A DNA stretch of 64,000 bases, from NCBI RefSeq assembly GCF_018780105.1, contig NZ_JADMKC010000004.1, positions 124,001-188,000 on the forward strand, written 5' to 3'. Source of the DNA: Thiobacillus sp. (lineage in GTDB: Bacteria; Pseudomonadota; Gammaproteobacteria; Burkholderiales; Thiobacillaceae). Under the pieces are notes generated by a model. The model saw only the letters and a list, made by a program, of their open reading frames with translations. It did not search any database and was not told the origin of the DNA. This document shows positions 18,605-31,064 of this stretch, piece by piece. Position 1 is the first letter of the stretch, and each line of letters opens with the position of its first letter. Position numbers and translations under genes: made by a program.

Positions 18605-20110
18605 GTGAACTTGAAAACTGCCTGCCTCCTGCTGGGTTTGTGTCATGCCGGTTTTGCCGCAGCGCTCGGACTGGGGGACGTCAGCGTGCGCTCGTATCTG
18701 GGACAGCCCCTGCATGCTGTTGTCCCGCTGATTGGTGCGACGGATTCGACCACGACGGAATGCATCAGCATGAGTCCTTTCCCGGGCGGGATCGCGCCCT
18801 TGCCGCGCGCCGAACTGACGATCGAGCCCGCCGGCGGCCAGACCCTGTTGCATATCCGCACGACCCAGAGCGTCAATGATCCGGTGGCGCAGTTTGTGTT
18901 GATCTCCGAATGCGAGGCGCGCCTGCAACGGGAATATGCCGTTCTGCTCGACCCGCCCGGGCAGTTGATGGAATCCGCCAGCAGCAGCGCGATTCCCGGC
19001 GTCGCGCCGCCAACCCGGGCCGAACCGGAAACGTCGGCGGTGGCCCCTGCACCGGAACGCCGCCCAGCCAGACGCGCCACGCCCGCACCTGCCCGCGCTG
19101 CGGTCACCACGCAGCGCGCCCCAGCGAAGCAGCCTCGCGCAGCGGCCCCGGCGCAACCGCGCCTGGTGCTGTCGGGCAAACGAGCGGGCGTGGGCTCGCC
19201 CCTCGCACTGCGTCTCGATACCCAACTGTCCGAACCCGGGCAGCCCGTTGCTGAAACCCTGAATCCGACCGACCTGTCGGACGAAAACACGGCACTCAAC
19301 CGCAAGATCGCCTATCTGGAAACGCAGTTGCTGGCCTTGCAGGAACGCAACGCCCAGCTCGACCATGCACGCGCCGCTACGCCGGTTGCCGTGCCCCCGC
19401 CTGTGGCAAAGCTGTCGCCACAATGGCCGCTGTACCTGCTGGCCGCCGGTTTGCTGGTGGGGGCGGGCGCCCTGATCGTCGCCTTGCGTCGCCGCAGCCG
19501 TGGCCGTTCGCAGGCGGTCAATCTCATCGACGACAACTGGGCGCAGCCGGATCTGGATTCAACGCGCGGATCGCCGGAGTCTGACCTCGATGCCATTCCG
19601 CCGGTGATTCCCCAGCGCATGGCGGACATGGCGGCCCCGCCAAGTGATGATGGCACCGAATTGAAAGAGGACATTCTGGATCAGGCCGAAGTCTTCATGG
19701 CGCACGGCCATGGCGAACTCGCGATCCACCTGCTGCAGGAACACCTGCGCGAAGCGCCGACCGAGTCGCCGGTGCCGTGGCTGCTGCTGCTCGATCTGTT
19801 GCATCGTGCCGGCGACACGGCGGGTTACGTCGCCGCCAGTACCGAATGCCGGCGCTACTTCAACGTGAACCTGGATGGCCGCGCCTTTTTCAACGAAGAC
19901 GACAACGGCCAGGGTCTCGAGGCCTATCCCCACTTGCTGGAGAAAATGGTGCAGGTGTGGAATACGCCCGACATCAAGGCCTTTTTCGACGAACTGGTTT
20001 TCGACCATCGCGGCGGCACCCGCATCGGTTTCGAGCCGGGCGCCTATCGCGACATCCTGCTGTTGCGCAGCATCTCCCAGGATATTGCGCCGGTGCAGCA
20101 GGCGGCCTGA
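18605..20110 (+). CDS. FimV/HubP-related membrane protein
   Basis: Starting at the GTG at 18605, the protein has a signal peptide (MNLKTACLLLGLCHAGFAAA) followed at once by LGLGDVSVRSYLGQPLHAVV, the hallmark of the FimV N-terminal domain. Then come a Pro/Ala/Arg-rich low-complexity linker, a coiled coil (about 215-245, ENTALNRKIAYLETQL), one membrane helix (about 275-295), and a cytoplasmic C-terminal domain with a helical-repeat look (AEVFMAHGHGELAIHLLQEHL). FimV/HubP proteins organise the cell pole and type IV pilus function. No LysM motif could be seen, and at 501 residues it is shorter than classical FimV, so it is a reduced relative. pilT-pilU are elsewhere in the window. An in-frame ATG at 18509 would put the signal peptide inside the protein. 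Confidence 0.75.
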   Translation: MNLKTACLLLGLCHAGFAAALGLGDVSVRSYLGQPLHAVVPLIGATDSTTTECISMSPFPGGIAPLPRAELTIEPAGGQTLLHIRTTQSVNDPVAQFVLISECEARLQREYAVLLDPPGQLMESASSSAIPGVAPPTRAEPETSAVAPAPERRPARRATPAPARAAVTTQRAPAKQPRAAAPAQPRLVLSGKRAGVGSPLALRLDTQLSEPGQPVAETLNPTDLSDENTALNRKIAYLETQLLALQERNAQLDHARAATPVAVPPPVAKLSPQWPLYLLAAGLLVGAGALIVALRRRSRGRSQAVNLIDDNWAQPDLDSTRGSPESDLDAIPPVIPQRMADMAAPPSDDGTELKEDILDQAEVFMAHGHGELAIHLLQEHLREAPTESPVPWLLLLDLLHRAGDTAGYVAASTECRRYFNVNLDGRAFFNEDDNGQGLEAYPHLLEKMVQVWNTPDIKAFFDELVFDHRGGTRIGFEPGAYRDILLLRSISQDIAPVQQAA

Positions 20111-20218
20111 CAGCAGGGTCCGTTCAAGCGACCCCAAGCCGAACAACTTTCCGCCAATTTTCCCTGAACACGCGCGGTCAAATGGCGCCCTGAATTGCCT
20201 GGGTGCTTGGTACGCTAC

Positions 20219-20845
20219 TCAATACTGCACAACGACCGGATCGAGGCTGCGCCACAAATACCAGGTGGCGACAGTGCGCCAGGGCGCGTGCCGCGCGCCG
20301 TGCTGGCGTAGCAGGCTCGGCGTAGGCCGCTCGCCCGCCAGATAGTGCAGAGCGACGGCTTTCTGCAGGCCGATATCGTCCAGCGGCCATACATCCGGGC
20401 GACGCAGGCTGAAGATCAGAAACATCTCGGCCGTCCAGCGGCCGATGCCGCGTACGTCGGTCAGTTCGGCGATCACCGCTTCATCATCCAGGCCTTTCCA
20501 GCGCGCCGGTTCGACCCGGCCGTCGACGAAATGCCCCGCCAGATCACGTAAATATTCAGCCTTGCGGCGCGACAGGCCGCAGGCCGCAAGCGCGTCGAGC
20601 TCAAGCGTGGCGATGTGTTCGGGCTGGATGTGCTGCGCGTAATCGGCAAAGCGCATCCATATGCTGTCGGCCGCTGTGACCGATATCTGCTGGCCGACGA
20701 TGGCGCGCGCCAGGGTCTGAAACGGATCGCCCCGGTCGCCGAGAATTGCGTCGGGATAGCGTTCGATGAGTGCAGCCATCACCGGGTCGACAGCGGCGAG
20801 TTCGGCGCAGGCGGTGTGCCAGTAGGTGGGAGGCGTAGTGTTCAC
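20219..20845 (-). CDS. DNA-3-methyladenine glycosylase II-like (HhH-GPD)
   Basis: Removes alkylated bases such as 3-methyladenine. 208 residues, only the HhH-GPD domain: DPFQTLARAIVGQQISVTAA, the helix-hairpin-helix LTDVRGIGRWTAEMFLIF (about 130-147) and the catalytic Asp in WPLDDIGLQ. It lacks the N-terminal beta domain of E. coli AlkA. It is the last gene of the minus-strand run after rng (18 bases apart). Converges with the FimV-like gene. Confidence 0.92.
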   Translation of the reverse strand: MNTTPPTYWHTACAELAAVDPVMAALIERYPDAILGDRGDPFQTLARAIVGQQISVTAADSIWMRFADYAQHIQPEHIATLELDALAACGLSRRKAEYLRDLAGHFVDGRVEPARWKGLDDEAVIAELTDVRGIGRWTAEMFLIFSLRRPDVWPLDDIGLQKAVALHYLAGERPTPSLLRQHGARHAPWRTVATWYLWRSLDPVVVQY

Positions 20846-20863
20846 GAAAGCCCGCTCAGGCGG

Positions 20864-22315
20864 TCACAGCAGGATGATGTCGTACTGTTCCTGCGGATAG
20901 CTGGTTTCGACCTGCAGCGAGACGGGCTTGCCGATGAAGTCGATCAACTGGGCGAGGCTGCCGGACTCTTCGTCGAGGAACTGGTCGATGACGCTTTGTG
21001 CGGCGGCGATGCGGTATTCGCGGGCGTCGAACTGGCGCGCTTCGCGCAGGATTTCGCGCAGGATGTCGTAGCACACGGTTTGCGCGGTCTTGATTTCGCC
21101 GCGTCCGCCGCAGGTGGGGCAGGGCTCGCACAGCACGTGCGCCAGCGATTCACGGGTGCGCTTGCGCGTCATTTCGACCAGGCCCAGGGCGGAGAAACCG
21201 CTGACACTGGTGCGGGTGGGATCGCGCGCGAGGGTTTTCCTCAACTCGGTGAGCACCGCCTCCTGGTGCTCGGCGTTGTCCATGTCGATGAAATCCATGA
21301 TGACGATGCCGCCGAGGTTGCGTAGGCGCAGCTGGCGGGCGATCGATTGCGCGGCTTCGAGGTTGGTCTTGAAGATGGTGTCGTCGAAGTTGCGCGCGCC
21401 GACGAAACCGCCGGTGTTGACGTCCACCGTGGTGAGCGCTTCGGTCTGGTCGATGATCAGATAGCCGCCCGACTTGAGATCGACCCGGCGTCCCAGCGCC
21501 CGGGCGATTTCGTCATCGATGGCGTGCAGGTCGAACAGCGGCCGCCCGGCGCTGTAGTGCTGCAGCTTGTCGAACACCGCATGGGTGTAGTTCTCCGCGA
21601 AATCGGCCATGCGCTGATAGGTTTCGCGCGAGTCGATGAGGATGCGGGTCGTGTCGCTGTTGACGAAGTCGCGCAGCACGCGCAGCGACAGGTCGAGGTC
21701 CTGATACAGCAGGCAGGGCGCTTCGCAATTGACGCGCGACTGGATGTTGGTCCACAGGCGGCGCAGGTATTCGATATCGGCGCCGATCTCGGCGTCCTCG
21801 GCGGTTTCCGCCATGGTGCGCACGATGAAGCCGCCGCGGGCGCCTTCCGGCATCAGCTGGTGCAGTTTCTGGCGCAATAGTTCGCGCTCTTCTTCGCCCT
21901 CGATTTTTTGCGAGATGCCGATGTGGGTTTCCTGCGGCAGGTAGACCAGGTAGCGCCCGGCAAAACTGATCTGGGTCGACAGGCGCGCGCCCTTGGTGCC
22001 GATCGGGTCCTTGATCACCTGCACCATCAGGGTCTGGCTTTCGTGCAGGATCTGTTCTATCGGCCGCTCGGGTTCGCTGCCGTGGCGTTCTTCCCAGATG
22101 TCGGCCACATGCAGAAAAGCCGCGCGTTCCAGGCCGATGTCGATGAAAGCCGACTGCATCCCCGGCAACACGCGCACCACCCGTCCCATGTAGATGTTGC
22201 CGACCAGCCCGCGGCACTGCGCGCGCTCGATATGGAGTTCCTGTACCGAGCCGAGATGCAGCACGGCGACGCGGGTTTCCTGCGGAGTGACGTTGACGAG
22301 GATTTCTTCGCTCAT
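20864..22315 (-). CDS. rng: Ribonuclease G
   Basis: Endoribonuclease for 16S rRNA 5' maturation and mRNA decay. 483 residues: the start MSEEILVNVTPQETRVAVL, an S1 domain (about 38-110, GNIYMGRVVRVLPGMQSAFIDIG), the catalytic DNase-I-like part with GGYLIIDQTEALTTVDVNTG, and the zinc link CPTCGGRGEIKT (about 404-415). Length is that of RNase G rather than RNase E. It is located downstream of maf, as in many proteobacteria. Confidence 0.96.
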   Translation of the reverse strand: MSEEILVNVTPQETRVAVLHLGSVQELHIERAQCRGLVGNIYMGRVVRVLPGMQSAFIDIGLERAAFLHVADIWEERHGSEPERPIEQILHESQTLMVQVIKDPIGTKGARLSTQISFAGRYLVYLPQETHIGISQKIEGEEERELLRQKLHQLMPEGARGGFIVRTMAETAEDAEIGADIEYLRRLWTNIQSRVNCEAPCLLYQDLDLSLRVLRDFVNSDTTRILIDSRETYQRMADFAENYTHAVFDKLQHYSAGRPLFDLHAIDDEIARALGRRVDLKSGGYLIIDQTEALTTVDVNTGGFVGARNFDDTIFKTNLEAAQSIARQLRLRNLGGIVIMDFIDMDNAEHQEAVLTELRKTLARDPTRTSVSGFSALGLVEMTRKRTRESLAHVLCEPCPTCGGRGEIKTAQTVCYDILREILREARQFDAREYRIAAAQSVIDQFLDEESGSLAQLIDFIGKPVSLQVETSYPQEQYDIILL

Positions 22316-22333
22316 GATGGGTGGGATCGCACG

Positions 22334-22945
22334 TCAGACGGCGAAACCGAAGACTCTCAGTAAGACAGCAGTGCCATATAACGGCAGTCCCATGACGCCG
22401 CTGTAGCTGCCTTCGAGATGTTCGACGAATGCGCCCGCGCGGCCCTGGATGCCGTAGGCGCCAGCCTTGCCGATGTGTTCGCCGGTATCCAGGTAGCGGG
22501 CGATGGTGAGCGGGCTGAGTTCGGCGAAGCGGATCACGCTGGTCGACAGGCACTGTTCGATTCGCCCTTCCTGCTTGATGGCGACTGCGGTGTGGACCAG
22601 GTGCAGGCGGCCGGACAGGCGCGACAGCATGGCCTCGGCATCGCTGCGGTCTGCTGGCTTGCCGAGAATGGCGCCGTCCAGTTCCACCACGGTATCGGCA
22701 CCCAGCACCGGGAAGCGCAGCACGTGACGCGCGTCCACCGCGCGCCAGCCGCACGCGGCCTTTTCGATGGCCATGCGCTGTGCAAAATCGGGGGCCGTTT
22801 CGCCGGGTTGGGGGATCTCGACCACGTCCATGCGCCCCGCCACCGCGCGCAGGGGCAACATGTCGAAGGCCACGCCGAGCTGTTTCAGCAGCTCGCGCCG
22901 GCGCGGCGATTGCGAAGCCAGATAGATCCTTTTATCAACCAGCAT
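22334..22945 (-). CDS. maf: Maf-family nucleotide pyrophosphatase (YhdE-like, dTTP/UTP)
   Basis: Hydrolyses dTTP, UTP and modified pyrimidine triphosphates, acting as house-cleaning enzyme. 203 residues from [20 protein letters not shown], with [20 protein letters not shown] and [20 protein letters not shown], the latter typical of the YhdE branch. I chose the ATG at 22945; the frame stays open into rlmH, but that part is overlap. Sits 14 bases after rlmH and 18 before rng. Confidence 0.94.
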   Translation of the reverse strand: MLVDKRIYLASQSPRRRELLKQLGVAFDMLPLRAVAGRMDVVEIPQPGETAPDFAQRMAIEKAACGWRAVDARHVLRFPVLGADTVVELDGAILGKPADRSDAEAMLSRLSGRLHLVHTAVAIKQEGRIEQCLSTSVIRFAELSPLTIARYLDTGEHIGKAGAYGIQGRAGAFVEHLEGSYSGVMGLPLYGTAVLLRVFGFAV

Positions 22946-22959
22946 GATTCGTGTTTTCC

Positions 22960-23430
22960 TCAATCCCGATGGTAGGGGTGCCCCTTGATTATGCACACGG
23001 AACGGTACAGTTGCTCGGCCAGCATGACCCGCGCCATGGCATGCGGCAGGGTCAGTTTCGACAGGCCGAGCAATTTGACCGCACGCGTCTTGACGCTGTC
23101 GTCGAGGCCGTCCGCCCCGCCGATGACAAACGCCGGCGATACGCCTTCCGCCATCCAGCCCTGCAGCCATGCGGCCAGTTCGCGTGTGGTGACCTGCGCG
23201 CCGCGCTCGTCGAGCGCCACCGGCACGCAGCCCGCAGGCAGGGCGGCGAGGATGCGCTCGGCTTCGAGCTGGCGGGCCCGCGCACCGTCCTCGCCCGCCA
23301 CGCGATGGCCGGGCTTGATCTCGGTCAGCAGCAGCGGCAGGTCGGGCGGCATCCGCCGCGCGTAATCGTCGTAACCGCTGTTGATCCAGCCGGGCATTTT
23401 GTGGCCGACGGCGAGCAGGTGCAGTTTCAT
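22960..23430 (-). CDS. rlmH: 23S rRNA (pseudouridine1915-N3)-methyltransferase
   Basis: SPOUT-family methyltransferase of helix 69 in 70S ribosomes. 156 residues: [23 protein letters not shown], the SAM knot [11 protein letters not shown] and [21 protein letters not shown], ending in the conserved GHPYHRD. Directly follows rsfS, the conserved order nadD-rsfS-rlmH. Confidence 0.97.
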   Translation of the reverse strand: MKLHLLAVGHKMPGWINSGYDDYARRMPPDLPLLLTEIKPGHRVAGEDGARARQLEAERILAALPAGCVPVALDERGAQVTTRELAAWLQGWMAEGVSPAFVIGGADGLDDSVKTRAVKLLGLSKLTLPHAMARVMLAEQLYRSVCIIKGHPYHRD

Positions 23431-23474
23431 CTAGTGCCGCATCGCCGCCATGGCGAAACCGATGGATTCATGAC

Positions 23475-23834
23475 CTAGTGATCGGCCTGGATATGCCGGG
23501 TGCGTGCCGCTTCGGCCGCGCCCCAGAGCTCCTCCAGGTTGTAATGCGCGCGGACGGCGGGCAGCATCACATGCACGATCACGTCGCCGAGATCGAGCAG
23601 CACCCATTCGCCGCTGTCTTCGCCTTCGGTGTTGCCGACGTATTCGCCAGCCTCTTTCACCTTGACGTGCACGTTGTCGGCCAGCGCGCGCGTCTGCCGG
23701 TTGGAAGTGCCGCTGGCGATGACCATGCGTTCGAACAGTGCGGTGAGCTTGCTGGTGTTGAGGATGGCGATGTCCTGCGCCTTGAGGTCTTCAAGTGCGG
23801 CGACGATCAGTTTGAGCTTGTCTTCGATATTCAT
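23475..23834 (-). CDS. rsfS: Ribosomal silencing factor RsfS
   Basis: Binds ribosomal protein L14 and blocks subunit joining under starvation. 119 residues with the family pattern LKAQDIAILNTS, FERMVIASGTSNRQTRALAD, SGEWVLLDLGDVIVHVMLP and the final LEELWGA. Overlaps the nadD stop by four bases (ATGA). Confidence 0.96.
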   Translation of the reverse strand: MNIEDKLKLIVAALEDLKAQDIAILNTSKLTALFERMVIASGTSNRQTRALADNVHVKVKEAGEYVGNTEGEDSGEWVLLDLGDVIVHVMLPAVRAHYNLEELWGAAEAARTRHIQADH

Positions 23835-24466
23835 GAGTGTAGGTACAGTTGATGTTGGTGAATGTAGTCGAGCACGGCGTCGGGCAGCAGATATCGCGCG
23901 CTGCCCTGCCGTGCCAGGATGGCGCGGATCCGGCTGGCTGAAATGTCCAGCGCCGTCATGTTTTGCAACACCACTGCGCCGGCCGGGCCTGTAGCCGACC
24001 CGGCCGGCACCTGGCGGTGCGAGAGTTCCTGTTTCAGTTCTGCGGCCAGCGTGTCAGGCTGGGCCGTGTGGTCGTTGGAGCCGGGGCGCGTGGTGACGGC
24101 GATATGGGCCAGCGCAAACAGCTGTTGCCACCGATGCCAGGCGGGCAACCCGGCAAAAGCGTCGGCGCCCAGCAACAGCCACAGCGGTTGATGCGGCCCG
24201 AGCTCGGCGCGCAGCGCGGTCAGGGTGTCGACCGTGTAGCTGGGCGCCGGCTGTTCGACTTCGCGCGCGTCCACCGTAAAACGGGGGTTGCCGGCCACGG
24301 CGCGGCGCACCATTTCCAGCCGGTGCAGCGCGCTGGTGTGCGGCATGTCACGGTGCGGCGGCTGCCCGGCGGGGATGAAACGCACCTGATCCAGGTCCAG
24401 CGCCTCGGCCATTTCCTCGGCCAGTCGCAGATGGCCCAGATGGATCGGGTCGAAGGTGCCGCCCAT
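23831..24466 (-). CDS. nadD: Nicotinate-nucleotide adenylyltransferase (start uncertain)
   Basis: Adenylates nicotinate mononucleotide in NAD synthesis. The nucleotidyltransferase motif GGTFDPIHLGHLRLAEEMA is at the N-terminus and the later family motif is SASRIRAILARQG. The start is unclear. The ATG at 24466 begins exactly at the motif (MGGTFDP), while family members usually have a few residues first. The frame remains open to an ATG at 24568 that directly follows the proA stop, but the 34 extra codons are made almost entirely of a palindromic repeat. A non-ATG start between (for example GTG at 24469) is possible. So the repeat has replaced the normal gene start, and NadD may carry a repeat-encoded leader. 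Confidence 0.93.
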   Translation of the reverse strand: MGGTFDPIHLGHLRLAEEMAEALDLDQVRFIPAGQPPHRDMPHTSALHRLEMVRRAVAGNPRFTVDAREVEQPAPSYTVDTLTALRAELGPHQPLWLLLGADAFAGLPAWHRWQQLFALAHIAVTTRPGSNDHTAQPDTLAAELKQELSHRQVPAGSATGPAGAVVLQNMTALDISASRIRAILARQGSARYLLPDAVLDYIHQHQLYLHS

Positions 24467-24483
24467 CACGCCGATGGCGTGTT

Positions 24484-24566
24484 GGTGAGCGGGGAGCGGG
24501 GAGCGGTGAACGGAAAAACCCGTGTCGTGCCCGACTCCGCTTCCCACTCCCCGCTCACCGCTCACC
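24484..24566 (-). repeat. Palindromic repeat element, type B, fused to the nadD start
   Basis: GGTGAGCGGGGAG (24484-24496) pairs perfectly with CTCCCCGCTCACC (24547-24559) around a unique centre. Arms are built from GAGCGGGGAGCGGTGA-type units. It fills the whole space between the proA stop and the NadD core. Partial arms of the same family occur at 10380-10411 and 38038-38063. Confidence 0.83.
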
Positions 24567-24568
24567 AT

Positions 24569-25846
24569 TTAACCCCGCACATGCCCATCCCCCAGCACGA
24601 TCCATTTTTGCGAGGTCAGGCCTTCCAGCCCGACCGGGCCGCGCGCGTGGATCTTGTCGGTGGAAATGCCGATTTCCGCGCCGAGGCCGTATTCGAAGCC
24701 GTCGGCAAAGCGGGTCGAGGCGTTGACCACCACGCTGGCCGAATCGACCTCGCGCAGGAAGCGTCGCGCGCGACCATAGTCTTCGGTGACGATGGCATCG
24801 GTGTGCTGCGAACCGTTGGCGTTGATGTGGGCAATCGCGGCGTCGAGATCGGCCACGATTTTGACCGCGATGATGGGGCCGAGATATTCCTCGTGCCAGT
24901 CGGCCGCGACGGCGGCGCGCAGCTTGTCTTCGGCGATGCCGGCGACCTTGAGGATGGCCAGCGACTCGACGCAGCCGCGCATTTCCACCCCTTTGCCCGC
25001 CAGCATCCGGCCGATTTCAGGCAGTACCGCCATCGCCACGCTGCGCGCCACCAGCAGCGATTCGGCGGTGTTGCAGGTGCCGTAGCGCTGGGTCTTGGCG
25101 TTCTCGACGATTTTCACCGCCTTCGCCTGATCGGCGCGGTCGTCCACGTAGACGTGGCAGTTGCCGTGCAGATGCTTGATCACCGGCACCCGCGCCTCGC
25201 CGGTGATGCGTTCGATCAGGCCCTTGCCGCCGCGCGGCACGATCACATCGACGTAATCCTTCATGGTGATGAGTTCGCCCACCGCGGCGCGGTCGGTGGT
25301 CTCGATCACCTGCACCACGGTGGCGGGCAGGCCGGCGGCCGCGAGGCCTTCGCGCACGCAGGCGGCCACCGCCTGGTTCGAGTGCAGCGCCTCGGAGCCG
25401 CCGCGCAGGATCGCCGCGTTGCCGGACTTCAGGCACAGCCCGGCGGCATCCGCGGTCACGTTGGGACGCGCTTCGTAAATGATGCCGATGACGCCGAGCG
25501 GCACCCGCATCTTGCCGACCTGGATGCCGGAGGGACGGTATTTGAGGTCGGTGATCTCGCCGACCGGGTCGGGCAATGCGGCGATCTGCTCCAGTCCTTC
25601 GGCCATGCCAGCCACGGCTTTTTCATCGATCTGCAGGCGGTCGAGCAGCGCGGCGTCGAGTCCGCTGGCGCGCGCGTGATCCATGTCGCGCGCGTTGGCC
25701 TCCAGCAGTTTGGCGGCATCGCGCCGGATCGCGGCAGCGATCGCCAGCAAGGCACGGTTTTTCTGGTTGGTGTCGGCGCGGGCGATCGCACGCGAGGCTT
25801 CGCGCGCCTGTTTGCCCACCGTTTGCATGTAGTTTTTGATATCCAT
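24569..25846 (-). CDS. proA: Gamma-glutamyl phosphate reductase
   Basis: Second step of proline synthesis, reducing glutamyl-5-phosphate with NADPH. 425 residues from [20 protein letters not shown], with the aldehyde-dehydrogenase fold, the GKGVEMRGC segment, [16 protein letters not shown] holding the catalytic cysteine, and [13 protein letters not shown] near the end. I prefer the ATG at 25846, four bases after the holA stop; one at 25873 would overlap holA by 23 bases. proC, which completes the pathway, is at 48.8 kb. The gene's stop is immediately followed by the type-B repeat. Confidence 0.95.
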   Translation of the reverse strand: MDIKNYMQTVGKQAREASRAIARADTNQKNRALLAIAAAIRRDAAKLLEANARDMDHARASGLDAALLDRLQIDEKAVAGMAEGLEQIAALPDPVGEITDLKYRPSGIQVGKMRVPLGVIGIIYEARPNVTADAAGLCLKSGNAAILRGGSEALHSNQAVAACVREGLAAAGLPATVVQVIETTDRAAVGELITMKDYVDVIVPRGGKGLIERITGEARVPVIKHLHGNCHVYVDDRADQAKAVKIVENAKTQRYGTCNTAESLLVARSVAMAVLPEIGRMLAGKGVEMRGCVESLAILKVAGIAEDKLRAAVAADWHEEYLGPIIAVKIVADLDAAIAHINANGSQHTDAIVTEDYGRARRFLREVDSASVVVNASTRFADGFEYGLGAEIGISTDKIHARGPVGLEGLTSQKWIVLGDGHVRG

Positions 25847-25850
25847 CGCT

Positions 25851-26884
25851 TTAACGTCGATCTCGTTGTCCATTTCGTGCCGGTTCAGCCAGCGTCATTC
25901 CCACCCGCAGCAAGGTGTCCCACGGGTCGCCCACGCGCTCCAGGCCCTTGGCCTGGCGGTCGATCAGGGCGAGGTCGGCCAGAGCGGATTCGACCTGCGT
26001 CAGGCCCAATCGTTTCAGCGCCCGCTCGATTTGCGGTGCGCGTTGCTTGTCGCGTCCCCACAGCGTCCGCATCACGCCGGGCAGGCTGTCGCCCTGCGCT
26101 ACCGCCAATTTTAACCGCAGCAGCAATTGCACCGCGGATGCGACTTGCCACAGGATGGCGGGCACCGCCTCGCCGCTGTCCTTGAGGTCCGCCACGATCT
26201 GCGCGAAGCGGGTGCCATCGCCCGCATACAGCGCATCGGCCAGTTCGTCGGCTTCCAGCCGGCTGACGTCGACCACCGCGTGTTCGACGTCGGCCAACGT
26301 CACGTCACCCGGCGGCAGCAGCAGCGCGAGCTTGTCGATTTCCTGCTGCGCGGCGAGCAGGTTGCCTTCTACCTGCTCCGCCAGAAACGCCAGCGCGGCG
26401 CGTTCGGCACGCAAACCCTGTTTCGCCAATCGCCGTTCGATCCAGCCGGGCAGGGCCGTGCGGTCGATGGGCTTCGCCTCGATCACCACGCCGGCCTTCG
26501 CCAGCGCGGCAAACCAGCGGCTTTGCATGGCTTTCCAGTCCATCCCCGGCAGATTGATCAGGGTGAGGGTGTCGGCGGGCAATTTGGCCGCGTAGGTTTC
26601 CAGCGCCTTGGCGCCATCGACGCCGGGCTTGCCGGAGGGGATGCGGATTTCGGTGAGGCGGCGTTCGGCGAACAGCGACAGGTTGTCGCCGCTGGCAAAA
26701 ATGCCCTGCCAGTTGTAGCGCCCCTGCACGGTAAACACATTGCGCTCGCTGTGGCCGGCCGCGCGCGCCGCTGCGCGGATGGCGTCGCTGGCTTCTTGTG
26801 CCGCCAGCGGCTCGTCGCCCACCACCACGTAGAGCGCGGCGAGGCCGCGGCTCAATTGATCGGGCAGACGTTCGGCCGGAATGT

Positions 26885-26888
<4 letters not shown>
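25851..26888 (-). CDS. holA: DNA polymerase III subunit delta
   Basis: Clamp-loader subunit that opens the sliding clamp. 345 residues with the family start region [20 protein letters not shown], an AAA+-like N-terminal domain without a working P-loop, [40 protein letters not shown] and the helical collar domain at the end. Overlaps the lptE stop by four bases, an order (leuS-lptE-holA) conserved widely. Confidence 0.95.
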
Positions 26889-29982
<3,094 letters not shown>

Positions 29983-30076
29983 TCAAATGGGTAAAAGTGC
30001 CGACCGACAATTATACCTACCCTCCCGTCAGCCGCCGCCTGGCCGTTGCCAGGCCCCACATATCTGAAAGTGCGCC

Positions 30077-31045
30077 ATGTCAAACCGGATTTCCCGCTTG
30101 TTGCTGATCATTCTGCTGGCCGGGTGGCAGGGGGCCTGGGCGGATATGGCGCCGGCGACGGCCGCCCCTGCCGCCGCGGCGCCCGAGGCCGAAGCCATCT
30201 TGCAGCAAATGCAGGCGGCGCCCGCGCGCGGCCTGCTCTATGCCATCAGCAAGCAGGGCCAAACCGCCTATCTGTTCGGCACCATCCATGTCGGTCGCGC
30301 CGATTTTTTTCCGCTGGATCTGATCGCCACGCAGGCGATGGTGCAATCGAGCGAACTGGTGGTGGAACTCGACGCCAGCCAAATCGACAAGATGCAGGCC
30401 GGGCTGCAGCGCTATGCCGCCTTGCCGCCGCCGCAAACGCTCGACACCCTGCTGCCGCCCGCCCTGCGGCAGCGCCTGCATACCCAGCTCGATGCCCTGG
30501 CGATTCCGCGCGAAACGGTGCAAGGCTGGAAGCCCTGGATGGCGAGCCTGACCCTGACCGTGGGCGCGCTGAAAAAGCTCGGTTACGGCTTTGAATACGC
30601 CACCGAGTTTTATTTCATCGGCATTGCGAACGCGCTCGGCAAGCCGGTGACCGAGCTGGAAGGCATCGATTACCAGTTCCAGTTGTTCGACAGCATCCCG
30701 CCGCAGGACCAGCTCGTCTATCTCGACGAATCGCTCGGCTATCTGGAAACCGACGACATGCGGGCCGACACCCAGGCGCTGATCGACGCCTGGCTTGCCC
30801 ATGATCCGGCGGCGCTACAGCAGATCACCGTCAAGTCGCTCCAGCGCGCCCCGCGTTCCGCCGACTGGATGAAGCAAAAGCTGTTCACCGAACGCAACCT
30901 GCGTATGAGCGATAAAATCGAACAGATGCTGGCGGACGGGAAAACGCCGTTCGTGGCCGTCGGCGCATTGCATCTCACGGGGGCGGACGGCCTGCCCGCA
31001 TTGCTGGAAAAACGCGGTTACCGCGTCACCTCGCTTTACCCCTGA
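30077..31045 (+). CDS. TraB/GumN family exported protein
   Basis: A 322-residue protein with a signal peptide (about 1-22) and the TraB/GumN (Tiki-like) fold. The two diagnostic parts are LFGTIHVGRADFFPL (about 74-88) and the C-terminal VGALHLTGADGLPALLEKRGY, with ELDASQ and the helical middle. Relatives are putative metal-dependent peptidases related to Tiki/TraB; the GxxH...E and H residues are present. The target is unknown. It is divergent from leuS and 19 bases upstream of a GlcG/HbpS-like gene, so the two are probably co-transcribed. Confidence 0.88.
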   Translation: MSNRISRLLLIILLAGWQGAWADMAPATAAPAAAAPEAEAILQQMQAAPARGLLYAISKQGQTAYLFGTIHVGRADFFPLDLIATQAMVQSSELVVELDASQIDKMQAGLQRYAALPPPQTLDTLLPPALRQRLHTQLDALAIPRETVQGWKPWMASLTLTVGALKKLGYGFEYATEFYFIGIANALGKPVTELEGIDYQFQLFDSIPPQDQLVYLDESLGYLETDDMRADTQALIDAWLAHDPAALQQITVKSLQRAPRSADWMKQKLFTERNLRMSDKIEQMLADGKTPFVAVGALHLTGADGLPALLEKRGYRVTSLYP

Positions 31046-31064
31046 TGAATCGAAGGAGACCGTC

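Noticed and set aside
22946-23170. Longer maf frame starting inside rlmH
   Set aside because: The extra residues are Arg/Gly-rich shadow translation of rlmH. The Maf fold starts at [12 protein letters not shown].
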